Assembly: GCA_037833965.1 (NCBI GenBank)
Contig: AP031353.1
Location: 12,340,501 to 12,404,500 of the forward strand
Source: Marchantia polymorpha subsp. ruderalis
Lineage: Eukaryota > Streptophyta > Marchantiopsida > Marchantiales > Marchantiaceae
Direction: 5' to 3'
DNA: 64,000 nucleotides
The notes beneath the pieces were generated by a model. The model saw nothing but the letters and a program-made list of their open reading frames with translations, did not search any database and was not told the origin of the DNA. The translations under genes were made by a program, and so were the position numbers. The first letter of the stretch is position 1. The number at the start of each line of letters is the position of its first letter. Shown here in pieces: positions 24,601-36,853 of the stretch.

Positions 24601-27600
24601 CAATGATCCGCATTTTACTTTCCGATTATTCGCTCCCCTACTATTTCTTACATGACCTTTAGTTTATTGTATCTTGAGAGCTTGCGCCCCAGTCAAAGTC
24701 CCACTCTTCATGCTTCTAGAAACACCTACCAATCTTTCCTGGCTGGCTGCATGTTCATGTCGAGAGCTCACGCTGCCCATCTCGTTTCTTGGCCGATATA
24801 GCAATCTTTGCCTCCGCGGTCTCATTCACTGATTCCACGCCCATGCCCTTCGCTTTGTAATGATTCGCATTTGTTGAGAAACTGTGCGATCCCATCGCTT
24901 TTACTGGCGCTCGCCTCCGTTACATTACCTTAATCCATGTAAACCGAGACCGAGACCCAACCTCACGAACGGAGCAGCGTTGGGCCCGGTCCATCCAATC
25001 CGCTCCTGGGGTTTCGTCCATGCGATTGCCCCACACGTTTTCATTGAACGGATTGGTACGTTTCGAAGTTGCCACGCCCAATTCTTGTGTCACCCAAGTC
25101 CATTGCGAGAGCTGCATCCGTCACCAAGCAATCCCGTCTTATTTGCGCTGCGCAATACCTTCTTGAAAGACTTCACCCATGTACCTGACAGTTAGAATCG
25201 ATAGCTCGAGCAGCAGGCCGCGGTTTGTGGTTGTGAGACTCACACATGCTGTGGAAAGTACGCACAAGGTTTTTCAAAAGACGAAACATCATGGCACTTT
25301 CGAAGCTTGCTCCACTTTCGTTTCCGGTACATGTACAGGAAAGACTGTGTCCTTGCAGTCTTTCCGGGTACGAAAATCAGGTCAAATTATTGGTATGTGT
25401 GCTCTCGTTATTTTCTGTAACATCATCATCATTGAAAGCATGTCATTGAATTATTCAGTCATGGGCAGAAGTATCAAATTTTAAAAATTCGCATGACTTG
25501 CAATTGTCTTGCAATGTTCTCCCCCCATACCGCCCACTGGCTCCGTAGTTTGATTAAAATTGTTAAATAAGCACATAAAAGCTTATCTTTTCTTAATACC
25601 ACATAAAAGGTAAAGGTCGGATCAAATCATGAAGCTTCTTTGCCCGCTACGATGGTTGATTTCCTTTGAGTATAAAAACCAGACCCAGATCATATGGTGC
25701 ATTTATTTTGTGTGTTTGTTCAGATTCATTTCTCCCCTCATGTACACACAAAGTGATGATGGTCCATCACCGAAGCTGGGTAAAATGTACCTCGTTTCAG
25801 AGGTAAAATTTATCGGACCTGTGTTTCTACCACTACCTACAGTAGTGAAGCTCGAGGTGCACATGGTTCTACCCAAGAGGAGTCAGGGCTGATCGTGGAT
25901 GCACATCGCAAACGCTTTCCGTTTTTCAGCATTCTCCGTCGCTCTCTCCCGCTACTCACTCTGTTACCGAACAAAAGATTCGGCTTCTGAAGAGGCAGCC
26001 TTGGTGCCGTAGCAGAAACGAAGAGAACCGGAGATAAATGAAGAAAGTGGCAAATCTGAGAGCGTTGAGAGGAGTTTGTACAAAGATATCGGGTGTAAAC
26101 AAGTTGATATCACGGACCGAGCTTGATGAAGATGCGTACTGCGTGCACAATGATCGATGACAGGGGTTTATTTTTGTAGTTGTGGGATTTGACTAAATTA
26201 AACCATCTTCATGATTTAAGTTAGCAAACAAAATTCTCGTAAAACCTCCTGGCCCGTCACAAACCTACTGGCAGTGCTGTAGTTCCGAAATTCTCTAGCA
26301 GGGTCGCTACCATGTTGTTATATATAGTATTTCCAGAGTAAATCGGCAAGAAGTACGAGGAGACTTGCCCTGCAGCTATTCGTGGAGGATAAACATTTTG
26401 TGCATAATTGATTAGTTGTGGCCTTCTTAAATATAGTACGAGTCGAATTCCAGTGATCTGTACAATTTTCTCAGGTGTTGTAGCACAGTGCAGTACAGTA
26501 GCGAGCATTTCAGCTTCTGGTTTCAGGGCAGTAGTAGCTGCCGAAGTTGTTTCATTGCTTGTCAGAGCTCCCAACGGGAGCTTGGGAGTTGAAGCTGCGA
26601 ATCAGTCTTCTGTATAATAATGCGTGGGTGTTCGGTAAATATTCTGGAAACTTGGAGGAGGTTGGCTCCTACATCTTCGGCTCTGAATCTCTGATGTCCA
26701 ATCAGCCTCCGTGTGGAATATAACAGAGAAACAGAAGCAATTTACATCTTACGCGCGTCGTTTTTCAAAGCATTGTACGCACGTCACTACGCAAGCTGTA
26801 TTTTGACTTTCAGACCCTCTCAATCTCAAAACCTCTTTTACCATGATTGATCTCTGCCCTTTTCGTGAGGTTCGGAGTGAATGAAAGTTTTAGGGGTTGG
26901 GAGGGAACTGTTGGCATGTAAACCTTAATTTACACATGCCTATAAACCAGCCAGCATGTCCGGTTGCACCGTACTTCGTAACCGATACTGCTTCTGCCTA
27001 ACTCAGATGCACAAAGTGGATGATTCCCTACTTCCTAAAGATTGGTTCGAAGTGGATGGAAGGAACCCGTTGAAAATGGTGGTACGCAAGTCCCTAAGCG
27101 CCCAGAGTCCACCGCGGTCATCCATCACGCTGGATGTTCGTTTACTGCAACCGAAGTCTGAATTCATCACTAGCTCCGGCAGATCCGGAAAGCAAGAGAT
27201 AAAGCGCAAAGGAGTTTGTTACGAGGCCCACAGGTGAACAAAAAGATGACGAATAAATATGGTGCAGACTGGGAGGAGAACATATCGGGCAGAGGAGACG
27301 AGTGCGTACGACCCATTGCGTGAACTGGCCGAGCATTCGGGCGAGATCGGGGGAGCTGAGGCTGATTCGCGGTCCAAAGGGCCCTAGGGAGCAACGGGCT
27401 GTGCTGGGGCTGCCGAGCCCGGAACCTGGCTCAGCAGCCACTGCCTGTGGTTGAACGTTGGATCAGCAGCTCTCTGCCTGTCTGCCGGCCTGCAGTGGGC
27501 CGCGCAGGTGAGTCGGATTGTGTTGCGAAGACGGGGTACCGAGAGTGCGTGTCCAGACAGACAGACAGACGAGAATGACAGCGTGGGCGACCTGTTTCCA

Positions 27601-27928
27601 CCCGGCCTGCTCGCACTTACCGCGTCGTGTCGTGGATTCCAGTAATGTGACTCCGCCTTCCACCTCTTCCGCCGACTCGCTGTAACGATCTTACGAGTCA
27701 CCACGCTCTCCCTGCACGCCCTCCTTGCTCACTCGCTCGCTCGCTTCGAACCGCTTTGGTGGAATGGTCTGGCCATGCGGTCACTCACCGGTGACCACCG
27801 CTCGCTCGATCGCTCGCTCGGCCCGCCGGCCGGCCGCCCGACTCAGCTCCCATCCATCGGAGGTCAGTCCCACGTAACAACGCATCCCACCTTCCTCCCG
27901 CAATGCCATCACATGTATTCATGGTGAT
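24601..27928. other. No recognised gene; GC-rich towards the right end
   Basis: Mixed-composition intergenic sequence. The longest frames (24884-25195 +, 26257-26574 -, 27142-27441 -, 27384-27704 -) show no motif or family I know. From about 27.4 kb the sequence becomes GC-rich with CpGs, a CAGA microsatellite near 27556-27571 and a GCTC-type repeat near 27728-27815. This suggests a promoter-like region, possibly serving the NUDCD2-like gene or an unidentified divergent transcript. Confidence 0.4.
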
Positions 27929-27970
27929 CTGGAGTTGCTACGTGTAGCTAGTAACACGTAGCAACTCCAG
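27929..27970. repeat. Perfect 17-bp inverted repeat with 8-nt loop
   Basis: CTGGAGTTGCTACGTGT at 27929-27945 is exactly mirrored by ACACGTAGCAACTCCAG at 27954-27970, with loop AGCTAGTA. This is an uninterrupted stem in a GC-rich intergenic region. It could be a decayed foldback element, a small-RNA-like hairpin or a chance palindrome; no element around it is evident. Confidence 0.85.
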
Positions 27971-29248
27971 TTAGTTACACCTAGTTACCTGGGTGGCCGT
28001 GCTGGTGTCTGAGGTTGTTCGCAAAATAGCAGCAGCAAACCTGAGGGTGATCCTGCCCGGCCCAGGCGCCTCCTCCACCTGTAGCTCGATCCACGTGGCT
28101 GGTGGCCGAGCAGGACACGACGGAGGGGCACAGGGAATCGAGTGATGTGGCATTTGGCGATGTCATTTTCGCGAGCGCAAGGTGGAATCACTTCCTCTCT
28201 GAGTACCTTGCGGATGTGCATGCTCTGACTGGGGCATCTGCATCGACCAACCCAACGGACCGGACCCGGAAGTCAAGAGCGCGAGTGGGCTGATCGTAAT
28301 GGTCGCTGAACCCCGAATGACGAGCTCCCTGTTGGAGGTCAGATCGTGTCCCGGTCCCGGGTGAACCCTCCGACGGATGCGGCACTTTCCGTTGCCCTTT
28401 CGGCCAACAAACCCATTCACGCCATTGCTTTGTTGCTACCTAGCTGCGCAGTAGCTGGTTTCCGTTACAGTTCCGTTTGCCGGTTCAGGTTTTTGACACG
28501 GTCGGCAAAGGGCGGTATGGGTACAGCTGCTGCCAGCGGCGTCCTGAAAGACTGCGGGCTTTGTCGCGACTTGGCATCAGTCTTCTGTTGACTGGGAAGA
28601 GCATCGGGCGCAGGTACACGTGGACATTGTGGAGCTTGAAGCGGAGCTCTAAGAACCTGATGGGACAAGGGCATGTGGACTCTGGCGGATTGAGGAGGGG
28701 CGCCAATCATATTGTGGATGGATGGTTCGTCAAGTTGGACGGATGGACGTCGTACAACGATTTGAATTCTAGTTGGGACTCGGGAGTTGTCCTCGCCGGA
28801 AATCTGAAACATCGTCCGGGGGTAACTCGATTGGGTCCTTTCCGAATCGTGCCTGGAAGAACGTTCGAGATCGGCTCTTCTGCCTTCGGCCCTCCGCAAC
28901 CCCGTATCGAAGTCCCTTCCCCGTTTCTTTCGATCAGTCTCTTCCTCAAGATTTAGTCGTCTCAAGTGACGGTTAAGCTTGCCAATTTTCTTCGCAATAT
29001 TGTGGTAAGTAAAACTGGCAATCACGGAATACCCGGTTTGACTATTGGACTCGGATTGTAGCCCTAGCTGAATTCTGTCGGCGTCAGTTTTTAATTTAAA
29101 AATTAATGATGATCTGGTTTTTGACTTCACAAGAACGATCCGATTCCTGTGAATTCCATCGTCGATAAGATTCTCATAACTCCCTGACTCCTTTCTGAGA
29201 TACGTGTAGAACTTTGTATAGGATGCAATCGGGCTGTAGGATTCGACA
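27971..29248. promoter_or_regulatory. GC-moderate region upstream of the NUDCD2-like gene
   Basis: This should hold the promoter and 5' UTR of the downstream plus-strand gene. Long frames exist on both strands (28477-28956 +, and a 276-codon minus frame at 28465-29295 that runs over exon 1 of the gene). The minus frame opens at TTG and its first ATG would leave only about 112 codons of Arg/Pro-rich sequence. I do not call it a gene. Confidence 0.4.
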
Positions 29249-31781
29249 ATGACCGGAAAGCTAGCTCCAGACAAGCGACACAAGTTTGTACACAACCGTA
29301 AGTGCGACTTCTTACCTTCTCCGCAGCTCGATGCTTAGATTTCTTTCTGCAAGTTCACAGCTCACTTCCATTCGTTTGTTTTCGTGGTAAACTGTCGGGT
29401 ACAAGTCCAAATTGTCAAGATTCTTGAAGGCCTCTGTGGAAATTATGTAGCTTAGCCACTCGCTTCATGCAACAGTACCTTCGGCGTCAGTAATGTGTGT
29501 CGAACCCTGTATATACCTTGAATTTCAACAGAGGGAATGTGCACCTTCTCTGATATTGCGCTGTTGGATGGGATCATATCATTGCGTTACTCAAATTCAA
29601 GCAGGACTTTCACTGCAACCATTAGGTTATTTGAATCACTGACAGAGGCAAATGCTGGATAACAGAGCAAACTGTGTACGAATGGGATCAGACACTGGAT
29701 GAAGTAAATATTTATATACCTCTGCCACCGAATGTGCCATCACGAATGCTCTACTGCACAATCAAACCACAGCATTTGGAGCTTGGAATCAAGGGCAACC
29801 CACCGTACCTCAATGTGCGTTCTCACGAGTGACAAGCATTAGTTTATCTGATTGGAACTGGTCTATGAATCACCAAACGTTATGTTCAGTCGTATGTTTA
29901 GGTTGGTTCTTGTCATTTGTAAACACTCTTCGCAAACTCCCTCATTATCTGCTTCATTTTGAAATGCAGCACGACTTAGCTGGGCCCGTGAAGCTGGATG
30001 GATCATTTTGGACGATAGGTGCGGTTTCACTCCTTGTTTTCATCCTTCGCCATATATTACCATAGCCAGAAAGTTTTTTCTGTACTAAGTTCAAGGCGGT
30101 GCACAGGATATCACGCCAGCATTTGATTGAGCAGTTGAGAGTGTTTATGAGGGCCTTTACTTTTCCTAATCGAAATGTAGAATGACATGACAAACTGTCC
30201 AGGCCAGCCCAACAGGGCCATGGGACCAGAATAGTACCAACTGATGGACGCTCAACCCGACGCCTTGTTCCTATGTCACTGCACATTGCAAGTGCCCAGG
30301 GCACCCACATTGTCATATATTACTTGCAATTCACCCTGTCTCTTGGTTGTCCCTGAGGCAGATATACTTTAGACAGGCAATACTTCATTCCGAGGTGGAT
30401 ATCATTTGATTACAGTCCTCTGACACGTGATGTGCACTGGATCCCCTAATATCGGTCCATGTTCTTGGTTTGAGTTATCGGTCCTTCGCATGAGTCGTTC
30501 AGGTCAGTAATACTGATAGGCTCTTGTATACAGAGGATGACATTATGCACATCACTTTGCATAAACGAGAGAAGGGACAACCATGGCCGTCAGCGATAAG
30601 TGGGCATGGAGAGCTCGATCCTCTTGCAGTCGACCAGGAGTCACGAAGACTGATGCTTGAGCGCTTCCAAGAAGAGGTATTGGGGATAGCATCCACTTCA
30701 GTTCTTCATTTGCGTTCCATCCATGCTTGTTTGTTGCCGAACAAGAATGATTGCAACACCCTTGCACCGTTATGAACGTTTGCTTCGGTTGCAAATTATG
30801 CTTTGGTTGCAAAGTAGTTCCAATTTTCTAATTTATCGTGTCTGCATATTTGAGTGGATAGTATCGCATCGAACTCAAGATAAATGAACTAATGTCTCTC
30901 AGTGTTTAGTACATCACTTTTCGTCCTTGTTATCTGCTAATTCGATAGCTGTCCGAATAACTGTCCTTTTCTTCCAGCCACTATTTTCAATCTTATAGTC
31001 TGTTCAATAATGGGAGACCAAATAGAAACCTGAATTCTGACTTCATTTGTCAACGATACAGCATCCAGGGTTCGATTTCTCGCGAGCGGAATTCACAGGA
31101 ACTTGCCCCAATCCGAAGACATTTTTGGGCGGTATACCACACTGAATCCTCTTGTGGGTAAAGTGCTAATGGAAGGATATCAGCAGGAGCCTGATACTTG
31201 TAGGAAATGGAAGGAGATTTGCATGATTTGGCTGCTATAAATTCCATCTTTTGTAGATATATCTCGGATCGTGTGGTGCTGATCGACCAAGACCTCGAAG
31301 GTCTTAGAGTCGGGTGGACTTAAGTTAGGAGTGAAGGCCGGTGAAATGGCCACACTTCCTCCTTGGTCATACTTTCAAGCATCAGAGTTGGAGTTCGGCC
31401 TTAGAATGTACACTTTTAAAAACTAAATCGCGTTATGATGTACCATGATCTGAGACTGGATTGAAATTTGTTCATGTTCATGTTCTTCTTGGAGCATTAG
31501 TATGGTAGGTGTTTGTGTCACAGATAAGAGTATCCCTTAATCGTGCGGAGTGTACTTTTGGCTTTTTGAATGAGTTTTCAGAGGTTTGAGATGGTTAAGG
31601 GTCGTGGTCTTATTGCTTGCTGGTGATCGTGTAATTTCCGTAAGTTTTGCGCCTACTTGTGCTGCATAGAATCTCTTCTGAGTTGCACTTCAAATGTATT
31701 CAGATCAGGCTAGCTTGGATTTTATCAGCAGATGCATTCAGACACACGCACGAGTTCCTTATCAAGGAAGGGAGCTTTTGA
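29249..31781 (+). CDS. NudC domain-containing protein 2-like (CS/p23 domain co-chaperone), five exons
   Basis: Exons: 29249-29297, 29666-29814, 29970-30018, 30534-30676 and, less surely, 31704-31781. Exon 1 reads MTGKLAPDKRHKFVHN; later exons give VYEWDQTLDEVNIYIPLPPN, HLELGIKGNPPYLN, GPVKLDGSFWTIEDDIMHIT and RLMLERFQEE, the signature of the plant NUDCD2 family with its CS (HSP20-like) fold. GT-AG sites and phases fit throughout. Total length with exon 5 is 155 residues, close to the family's usual 157-158. The family acts as a cytosolic co-chaperone linked to HSP90 clients and nuclear movement proteins. Oddity: the expected ending (NPGFDFSQAQF...) is not seen. The predicted last exon reads IRLAWILSADAFRHTHEF, which resembles a frameshifted form of that tail, so the C-terminus is altered or mis-assigned. 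Confidence 0.88.
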
Positions 31782-34700
31782 ATATCTCAATCGCGTTAAA
31801 AGCAATGTCTCAAACTCGGCGCTCTACGTGGAGCGTGAGGACCAGGAAATATGATTCCGGGTTTTCCGTGGTTTTATGAAGTGTTTACATCTGGAGGAAC
31901 AAATGCCACAACAGTGGTGGGTTGATAGTTGCACGCCCGTTGTGGAAGTCGACCGTCTATGCAACCATGTATTATAAATTCTTGAGCCTCTAGACGTGAG
32001 AAAGATTGGATTCTCACAATTTTAAATCTTGACATGTAATTATTATATGCATAATAAGTGAGTAAGTTGTTTATATACTACTCAACATTGATCAGAATTT
32101 CACATCCTAGGTTGACATATGACAATGTACGCAAGGCAAGAGGTTAAAATGTTCATGTATGTTTCAGTATGAACATGCTGAAAAGTTCCCCACCTATGGC
32201 TTTCAACAAATTTCGCATACTAAGACTTAATCATTTTTTTTATTGGAAGTGCAAGTGCCAGCCTGACAATATAGGACTAAATGCAGAACCCAAGCAAATT
32301 GTTTCTCCTTTTGCGGAATTTAGCCCTGGCGTTGGTATGATCAAATAAGGTTGGGGTGAAATGAAGAAAAACAAAATTCACAAACCACTTTTCACCCTGA
32401 TGTAATGGGTATCTCAATCAGAGTTGATATACATCAATAAGGCATACAATTTACACCTAATTAGTGTATAACACAAGTACATGAACTTTTCTCTTTTGAA
32501 ATTACTGTCAAAAATATAAATTTTCATCAAAACATCTGTCAAAAGAGTATATAAACCGTCTATTCTCATTCAAAGAGCTCCTCCATCATTTTACTAAATT
32601 GACACATCAAGTAAATTACACGAAGAAACCATCAATTATGTACAAGATAGTGTACATACTTCGATTAGTGGATATGAAAGAAAAAAACCTGTACAAGGGA
32701 CAAAGAAGTAGAATTCTCAATTGTGGATGTAATGACTAATCCTTATACTTAATTTAATATTAAGTAAGTAATTTTTCAAAATAGAGTTAGGGAATAATAT
32801 TAATCTAAAACATGTAAGGCACATGAATGGGAGGAGGGATGTGACTCAAATGCGACCCGAATAATCAACTGAGAGTAAACAATATGTCAAATTTTAAAGG
32901 AAAAAACCTGGAAACCTCTTTTTCCGAATACTGATAGTGAGTTACATGCCAAAGCTTTCTCCTCGGTCTACCGTCTTCTTATCAGCACCCACTGCAATGA
33001 AGCTATCTATGAAGCTGAAAGACTTCAATGCAACAAATGTGTAGGAGGATTGTGCCGGATGTGCACTGTGTATAACGAGTCCTATCCTGATGATATCGCC
33101 AACTAATTCGCAGATTGTCGCCACAATCTGCGACTGAGTCTTGACTTAGAAGGCAGGATGGACATGACGACGCGTACCCTCCTTTCATCGCTACTTTGCT
33201 AATCTGGAGGATCTGGCTCTCTCGGAGTTTATTGTGACATTTGTCAACCCTCTTAGCAGAGATGGCGACAACTCACTTTGCTCAAAGTTTTGGCTGTTCT
33301 GCCGTCCACGAAAAGGAAAATATCGGCGTGTACACTGGGCGATACAGTACTGACAGAGCGTGCTTTCCTTACCGTACTTTTTTGGCTCTGGCCTGGATGT
33401 TCTAGCTGGTGCAGGCTGAATCGATGCAAATCGTCAGTCTACGTTTTACGGTCATGCTACGTTGCTACATATTTCTTGCTCTGCTATTCTTCACTCGTTT
33501 CGAAGGACTCATGAAATTGGTCCTTTGACCTGCTTTAGCTCATTTTAAATGTGACGAGAAAATCAATGTGTCCTGTACAATCACCTGCTCGATTATTTTC
33601 TGTCTTGTGATTCCTCTACACGATGATTTGCAGAGAATATGAATTTCAACCTGCGACTCGATTGGCAAGTTGGTTTGTATATTCTTTTGACGGTTTTAAA
33701 TATTATGTGCGTCTTACACGTGCAATAGTGAAGTATTAGATTTGGTTTGAAAATTGACTTCGACGAGCCCGTTTTAATTCCAGCGTTTTACATGCCCCGA
33801 ATTATCCGACAAGTTTACATAAAACACATCTTTTTGGTGTGCGTGCAATTTTTTACCAGATGGAAAACATATGTTTGTTACTTTTTCAGTCTTGACTTTC
33901 CAAACATTCTTCTAGTTTTGAAATTAAAAAATTACCAAATTTTTCGCCATTACAGACCTATCTTTGGATATATCGGTGACAAGACCAAATCCAACAATAT
34001 TAGAGTGTGATTTTAACATGATACACAAGAGGCCAATTTACAAATTGTATTGTGACTACTAAAAATTAAGGTTTTGACGGTTGTTTCGATTGGTAGTGCG
34101 AATGAGAAGTGGGTCACTATCAATCAATCAACTATGATTGATATGTAGGGAATACTCAATATTAAATCTAACATCTTTCTGGATACTAAATGTGGCATAT
34201 TCCTATTGAGAATTTAGATCCTGCTGCAAAGTTTATTTCCGCGCGAAGTAAGTATTCAGAGCGAACGTGCAAGGTCCATGTCTGTACTAGACGGTCGAAT
34301 TGTTCTATTGCCATTTCTAGAGCACTATATTTCTAAGCGTAATACAGTAATTCAACAATCTAGGATTGCAAACACGTTTCAAAGCTGAAGCAACTTCGAA
34401 GAGTCCATGCGAAAGACAAGAGAGAAAACTCGTTGGAGGATTCTGAATTTGTTCTTGTAACTGCGATTGAAGCTGTGATTTGCACGGTTTTGAATGAGTA
34501 TAAGTCTATCTACTCCTCACAAATTACCTGCCACAGTAGAATAACCCGTGGGAATCATGTTTGCCACATCGACGCTGTACAATATTCCAAGCACAATTTA
34601 TCTCTAATCCACTGGGGAAAAAATAGATGATGCGTATATACAATTGATTTCCTCAATCCTCTGTCATGCACGAAATTCGCACACTGTAACTGATGGTGAT

Positions 34701-35353
34701 ACACCTGCTCGGAACTTCTTTCCTTACTACCAGGCAGCAAATTCTGCTCAAATCCAATTATCTCCATTTTAAAGTACCTCCTCGACATCTGTGATTTCAT
34801 ATACGCCAAACGCACATCTAGAACACCACCTCACGCACGCATCCTAGAGAGACTGCAAGCCACTGCAACGACGGTAGTGAGCACAGCGAGTAAGTTTATT
34901 GAGTCAAGATTAACACTTGCAGACTTGAAGGAAAGAAGCAGTAGAGAGAAGTATGTTACCTCGAGCTAACCATCCTGTAGCCGCCGGAGATCTCGTCCAA
35001 ATGGTGCCTATGTGTAATAAATAGCTGGATTGATCAGCTCGACATCCATTGTCCAAAGCGAATGCAGAGCCACTGCATGAAAATCCACACATCATAACTT
35101 TCTCGGTCGCAGATCATCTTCAGACCCGCAGCGTAGAACGAAACCCGAGTCCGAAAATTCGGCTCTTTTCGTGAACGAATCGAGATTGGCTCTCGGTTGG
35201 CAAGTTTCCAAGATGAACAACGAATCACCGAGAGGACCCACAAAAATTTAAACTTAAACCGAACGGGCGGTTCTTTGACAGTCCATAACGGTCGGGATGG
35301 GATTGAGCAGATCAGGTTCTAGAAAGTACAAGAGCGATGCGATTGAAAAATGT
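31782..35353. other. Intergenic, no recognised gene
   Basis: AT-rich sequence without recognisable coding potential. The frames at 33278-33514, 33747-34010 and 34433-34630 (+) and 34555-34815 (-) are short and unfamiliar. A perfect 11-bp hairpin lies at 33108-33133. Confidence 0.45.
33108..33133. repeat. Perfect 11-bp inverted repeat, 4-nt loop
   Basis: TCGCAGATTGT at 33108-33118 is mirrored by ACAATCTGCGA at 33123-33133 with loop CGCC. There is no neighbouring gene end and no T tract, so its role is unknown. Confidence 0.8.
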
Positions 35354-36784
35354 TCAGTCCATGTGAAGTCCTGTTCTGCAATGCATATCAAAGGCTTGCT
35401 TCGAGGGAAAGTCGTAGTCACATTCACGACAGAAATGATGTCGCTCTGACTGGAGAATATGTTGTGTTAGAGCTTCTTGGGAGTTGAAATCCTGGTCGCA
35501 CCTCAGGCAAGTGTTGTGCATGGTGTCAATGTGGTTCTGCAGCTCTTGCTCCGAAGCAAATTTCATAAATATGTCGTCTCCTTCGTAGTCGTGGCATTTG
35601 TTACAAACGTACACTTTCTTCTTCACTCCCTCGTCGCTCATTCTCGGAAGGCAATTGAAGGGAACCTTGTGCTCCGTGCACCGTCGATGCTGTACCAATT
35701 GCTCTCGAAAAGGGAAATTCATATTACATTCGAAGCAGAAATTGTGCCCTTTGCTGCTGGACAAATGTGCGTCGAACGCCTTCCTCGAGGCGAAAATTCT
35801 GAAGCACGCCGAGCAATTTAGGTGCTGATCGTATTCATGCCACACCTTATCCAGAACGGAGTCAAATGGCTCGATGCAAAGGTAGCAGCAAACGTCGTCG
35901 TCCTGGTCTTCCTCTTGCTCCTCATCGTAACCCTGGCCTAACTCCTCGTGGTACGACCGACGATGGTCGCTGGGCTCGTGCTCGGATTGGAAGTCAGTTT
36001 CACAGCGGGAGCAGAGCGTGTGCCGAGGCAACTCTTTCAAGTGATCGACCAGAGACTTTCGGGAGCAGAAAACCTGCTTGCAAGGATCGCACCTGATCTG
36101 GTCACGCTGTGATTGGAGTTGCACTTCCGGGCTCGAACTGGCTCTGGACGGGCAGCAATCGCACTCGATCTCTCCGAGACTCGCGGGCAGGTCATTGAGG
36201 TTAGCAGTGACTCCAACTAATTCATCAACAGCATCAGAAGGGCGGCGGCGGCTGCTGCTCCTGTTGAGGATACTACTGCAGACATGAACTCTTAGAGCCT
36301 GTTTGCAAGGAAAGTCCAACTCGCACAGGGGACAGAAATTGCGAGATCCTGCATCGCTCGACAAATGTTTCTCGGGCGCCGTGCGGGTCGGGAATTGTAG
36401 CCTGCAAAGCGCGCACCGGCTGTGGGCCGAGTTATGGCTGTCCATTTCGAGAGAGTCCGAGGACGCCATCCCACACATGGCACGACAATACCCCTCGTCC
36501 CCACATCCACATGGCTCCATTTTCTCTTCGGCATTAACATGCTCAGCTTCGACTTGCCTGGGCCTGAGCCTGTGCCTTCGCCCTCCTCCATACAGCTCCT
36601 CCGCTTCCTCCTCATCGTGGGTAGACGGACGACTCCAAAACACGCCCCTTTTCAAAAATTGTTCGTCGCCCACCACAACGCCGCTTGGTACGTCATGACG
36701 CCAGTGAAAAGAATCCAAGTGACCCGTTTCGTGACGACGAATCTTGACAGCTTCCGGCCACGAAATGGCATGCTCTCCTTGCAT
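35354..36784 (-). CDS. Multi-C2H2 zinc-finger protein, intronless, about 476 residues
   Basis: A single uninterrupted frame from ATG at 36784 to the stop at 35354. The first 90 residues are charged with no motif. From about residue 125 on come roughly nine to eleven Cys-X2-Cys...His-X4-6-His fingers, for example CDPCKQVFCSRKSLVDHL, CSRCETDFQSEHEPSDH, CSACFRIFASRKAFDAHL, CFECNMNFPFREQLVQH, CLRCDQDFNSQEALTQH and CRECDYDFPSKQAFDMH. They come in alternating 'DHL...H' and 'C-X2-C-x-x-F-P' forms as if from a duplicated pair. An acidic stretch (EEQEEDQDDD) separates the upstream and downstream fingers. This arrangement suggests nucleic-acid binding or protein interaction; I cannot name a known plant family. 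An alternative start is the Met before EPCGCG, about 90 residues in. The preserved frame implies a live gene. Confidence 0.8.
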   Translation of the reverse strand: MQGEHAISWPEAVKIRRHETGHLDSFHWRHDVPSGVVVGDEQFLKRGVFWSRPSTHDEEEAEELYGGGRRHRLRPRQVEAEHVNAEEKMEPCGCGDEGYCRAMCGMASSDSLEMDSHNSAHSRCALCRLQFPTRTAPEKHLSSDAGSRNFCPLCELDFPCKQALRVHVCSSILNRSSSRRRPSDAVDELVGVTANLNDLPASLGEIECDCCPSRASSSPEVQLQSQRDQIRCDPCKQVFCSRKSLVDHLKELPRHTLCSRCETDFQSEHEPSDHRRSYHEELGQGYDEEQEEDQDDDVCCYLCIEPFDSVLDKVWHEYDQHLNCSACFRIFASRKAFDAHLSSSKGHNFCFECNMNFPFREQLVQHRRCTEHKVPFNCLPRMSDEGVKKKVYVCNKCHDYEGDDIFMKFASEQELQNHIDTMHNTCLRCDQDFNSQEALTQHILQSERHHFCRECDYDFPSKQAFDMHCRTGLHMD

Positions 36785-36845
36785 CCTGCACACTCAACTC
36801 CTACCTTGCCGATGCCCGCAGTGCGTCCGGTCCAGCCTGCGCGGA

Positions 36846-36853
36846 ATATATAT
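36846..36853 (-). promoter_or_regulatory. TATA box of the zinc-finger gene
   Basis: ATATATAT within GCGATATATATTCC on the minus strand, about 62 bp before the ATG at 36784. This is a plausible distance for a TATA element with a short 5' UTR, and the surrounding sequence is GC-richer. Confidence 0.5.

Noticed and set aside
28465..29295. 276-codon minus-strand frame as a protein-coding gene
   Set aside because: Opens at TTG, its first ATG leaves only about 112 codons, it overlaps exon 1 of a well-supported gene and it matches no family. Kept only as a low-interest observation.
33747..34010. AT-rich 87-codon plus-strand frame
   Set aside because: Hydrophobic, low-complexity composition typical of chance frames in AT-rich DNA; no motif.
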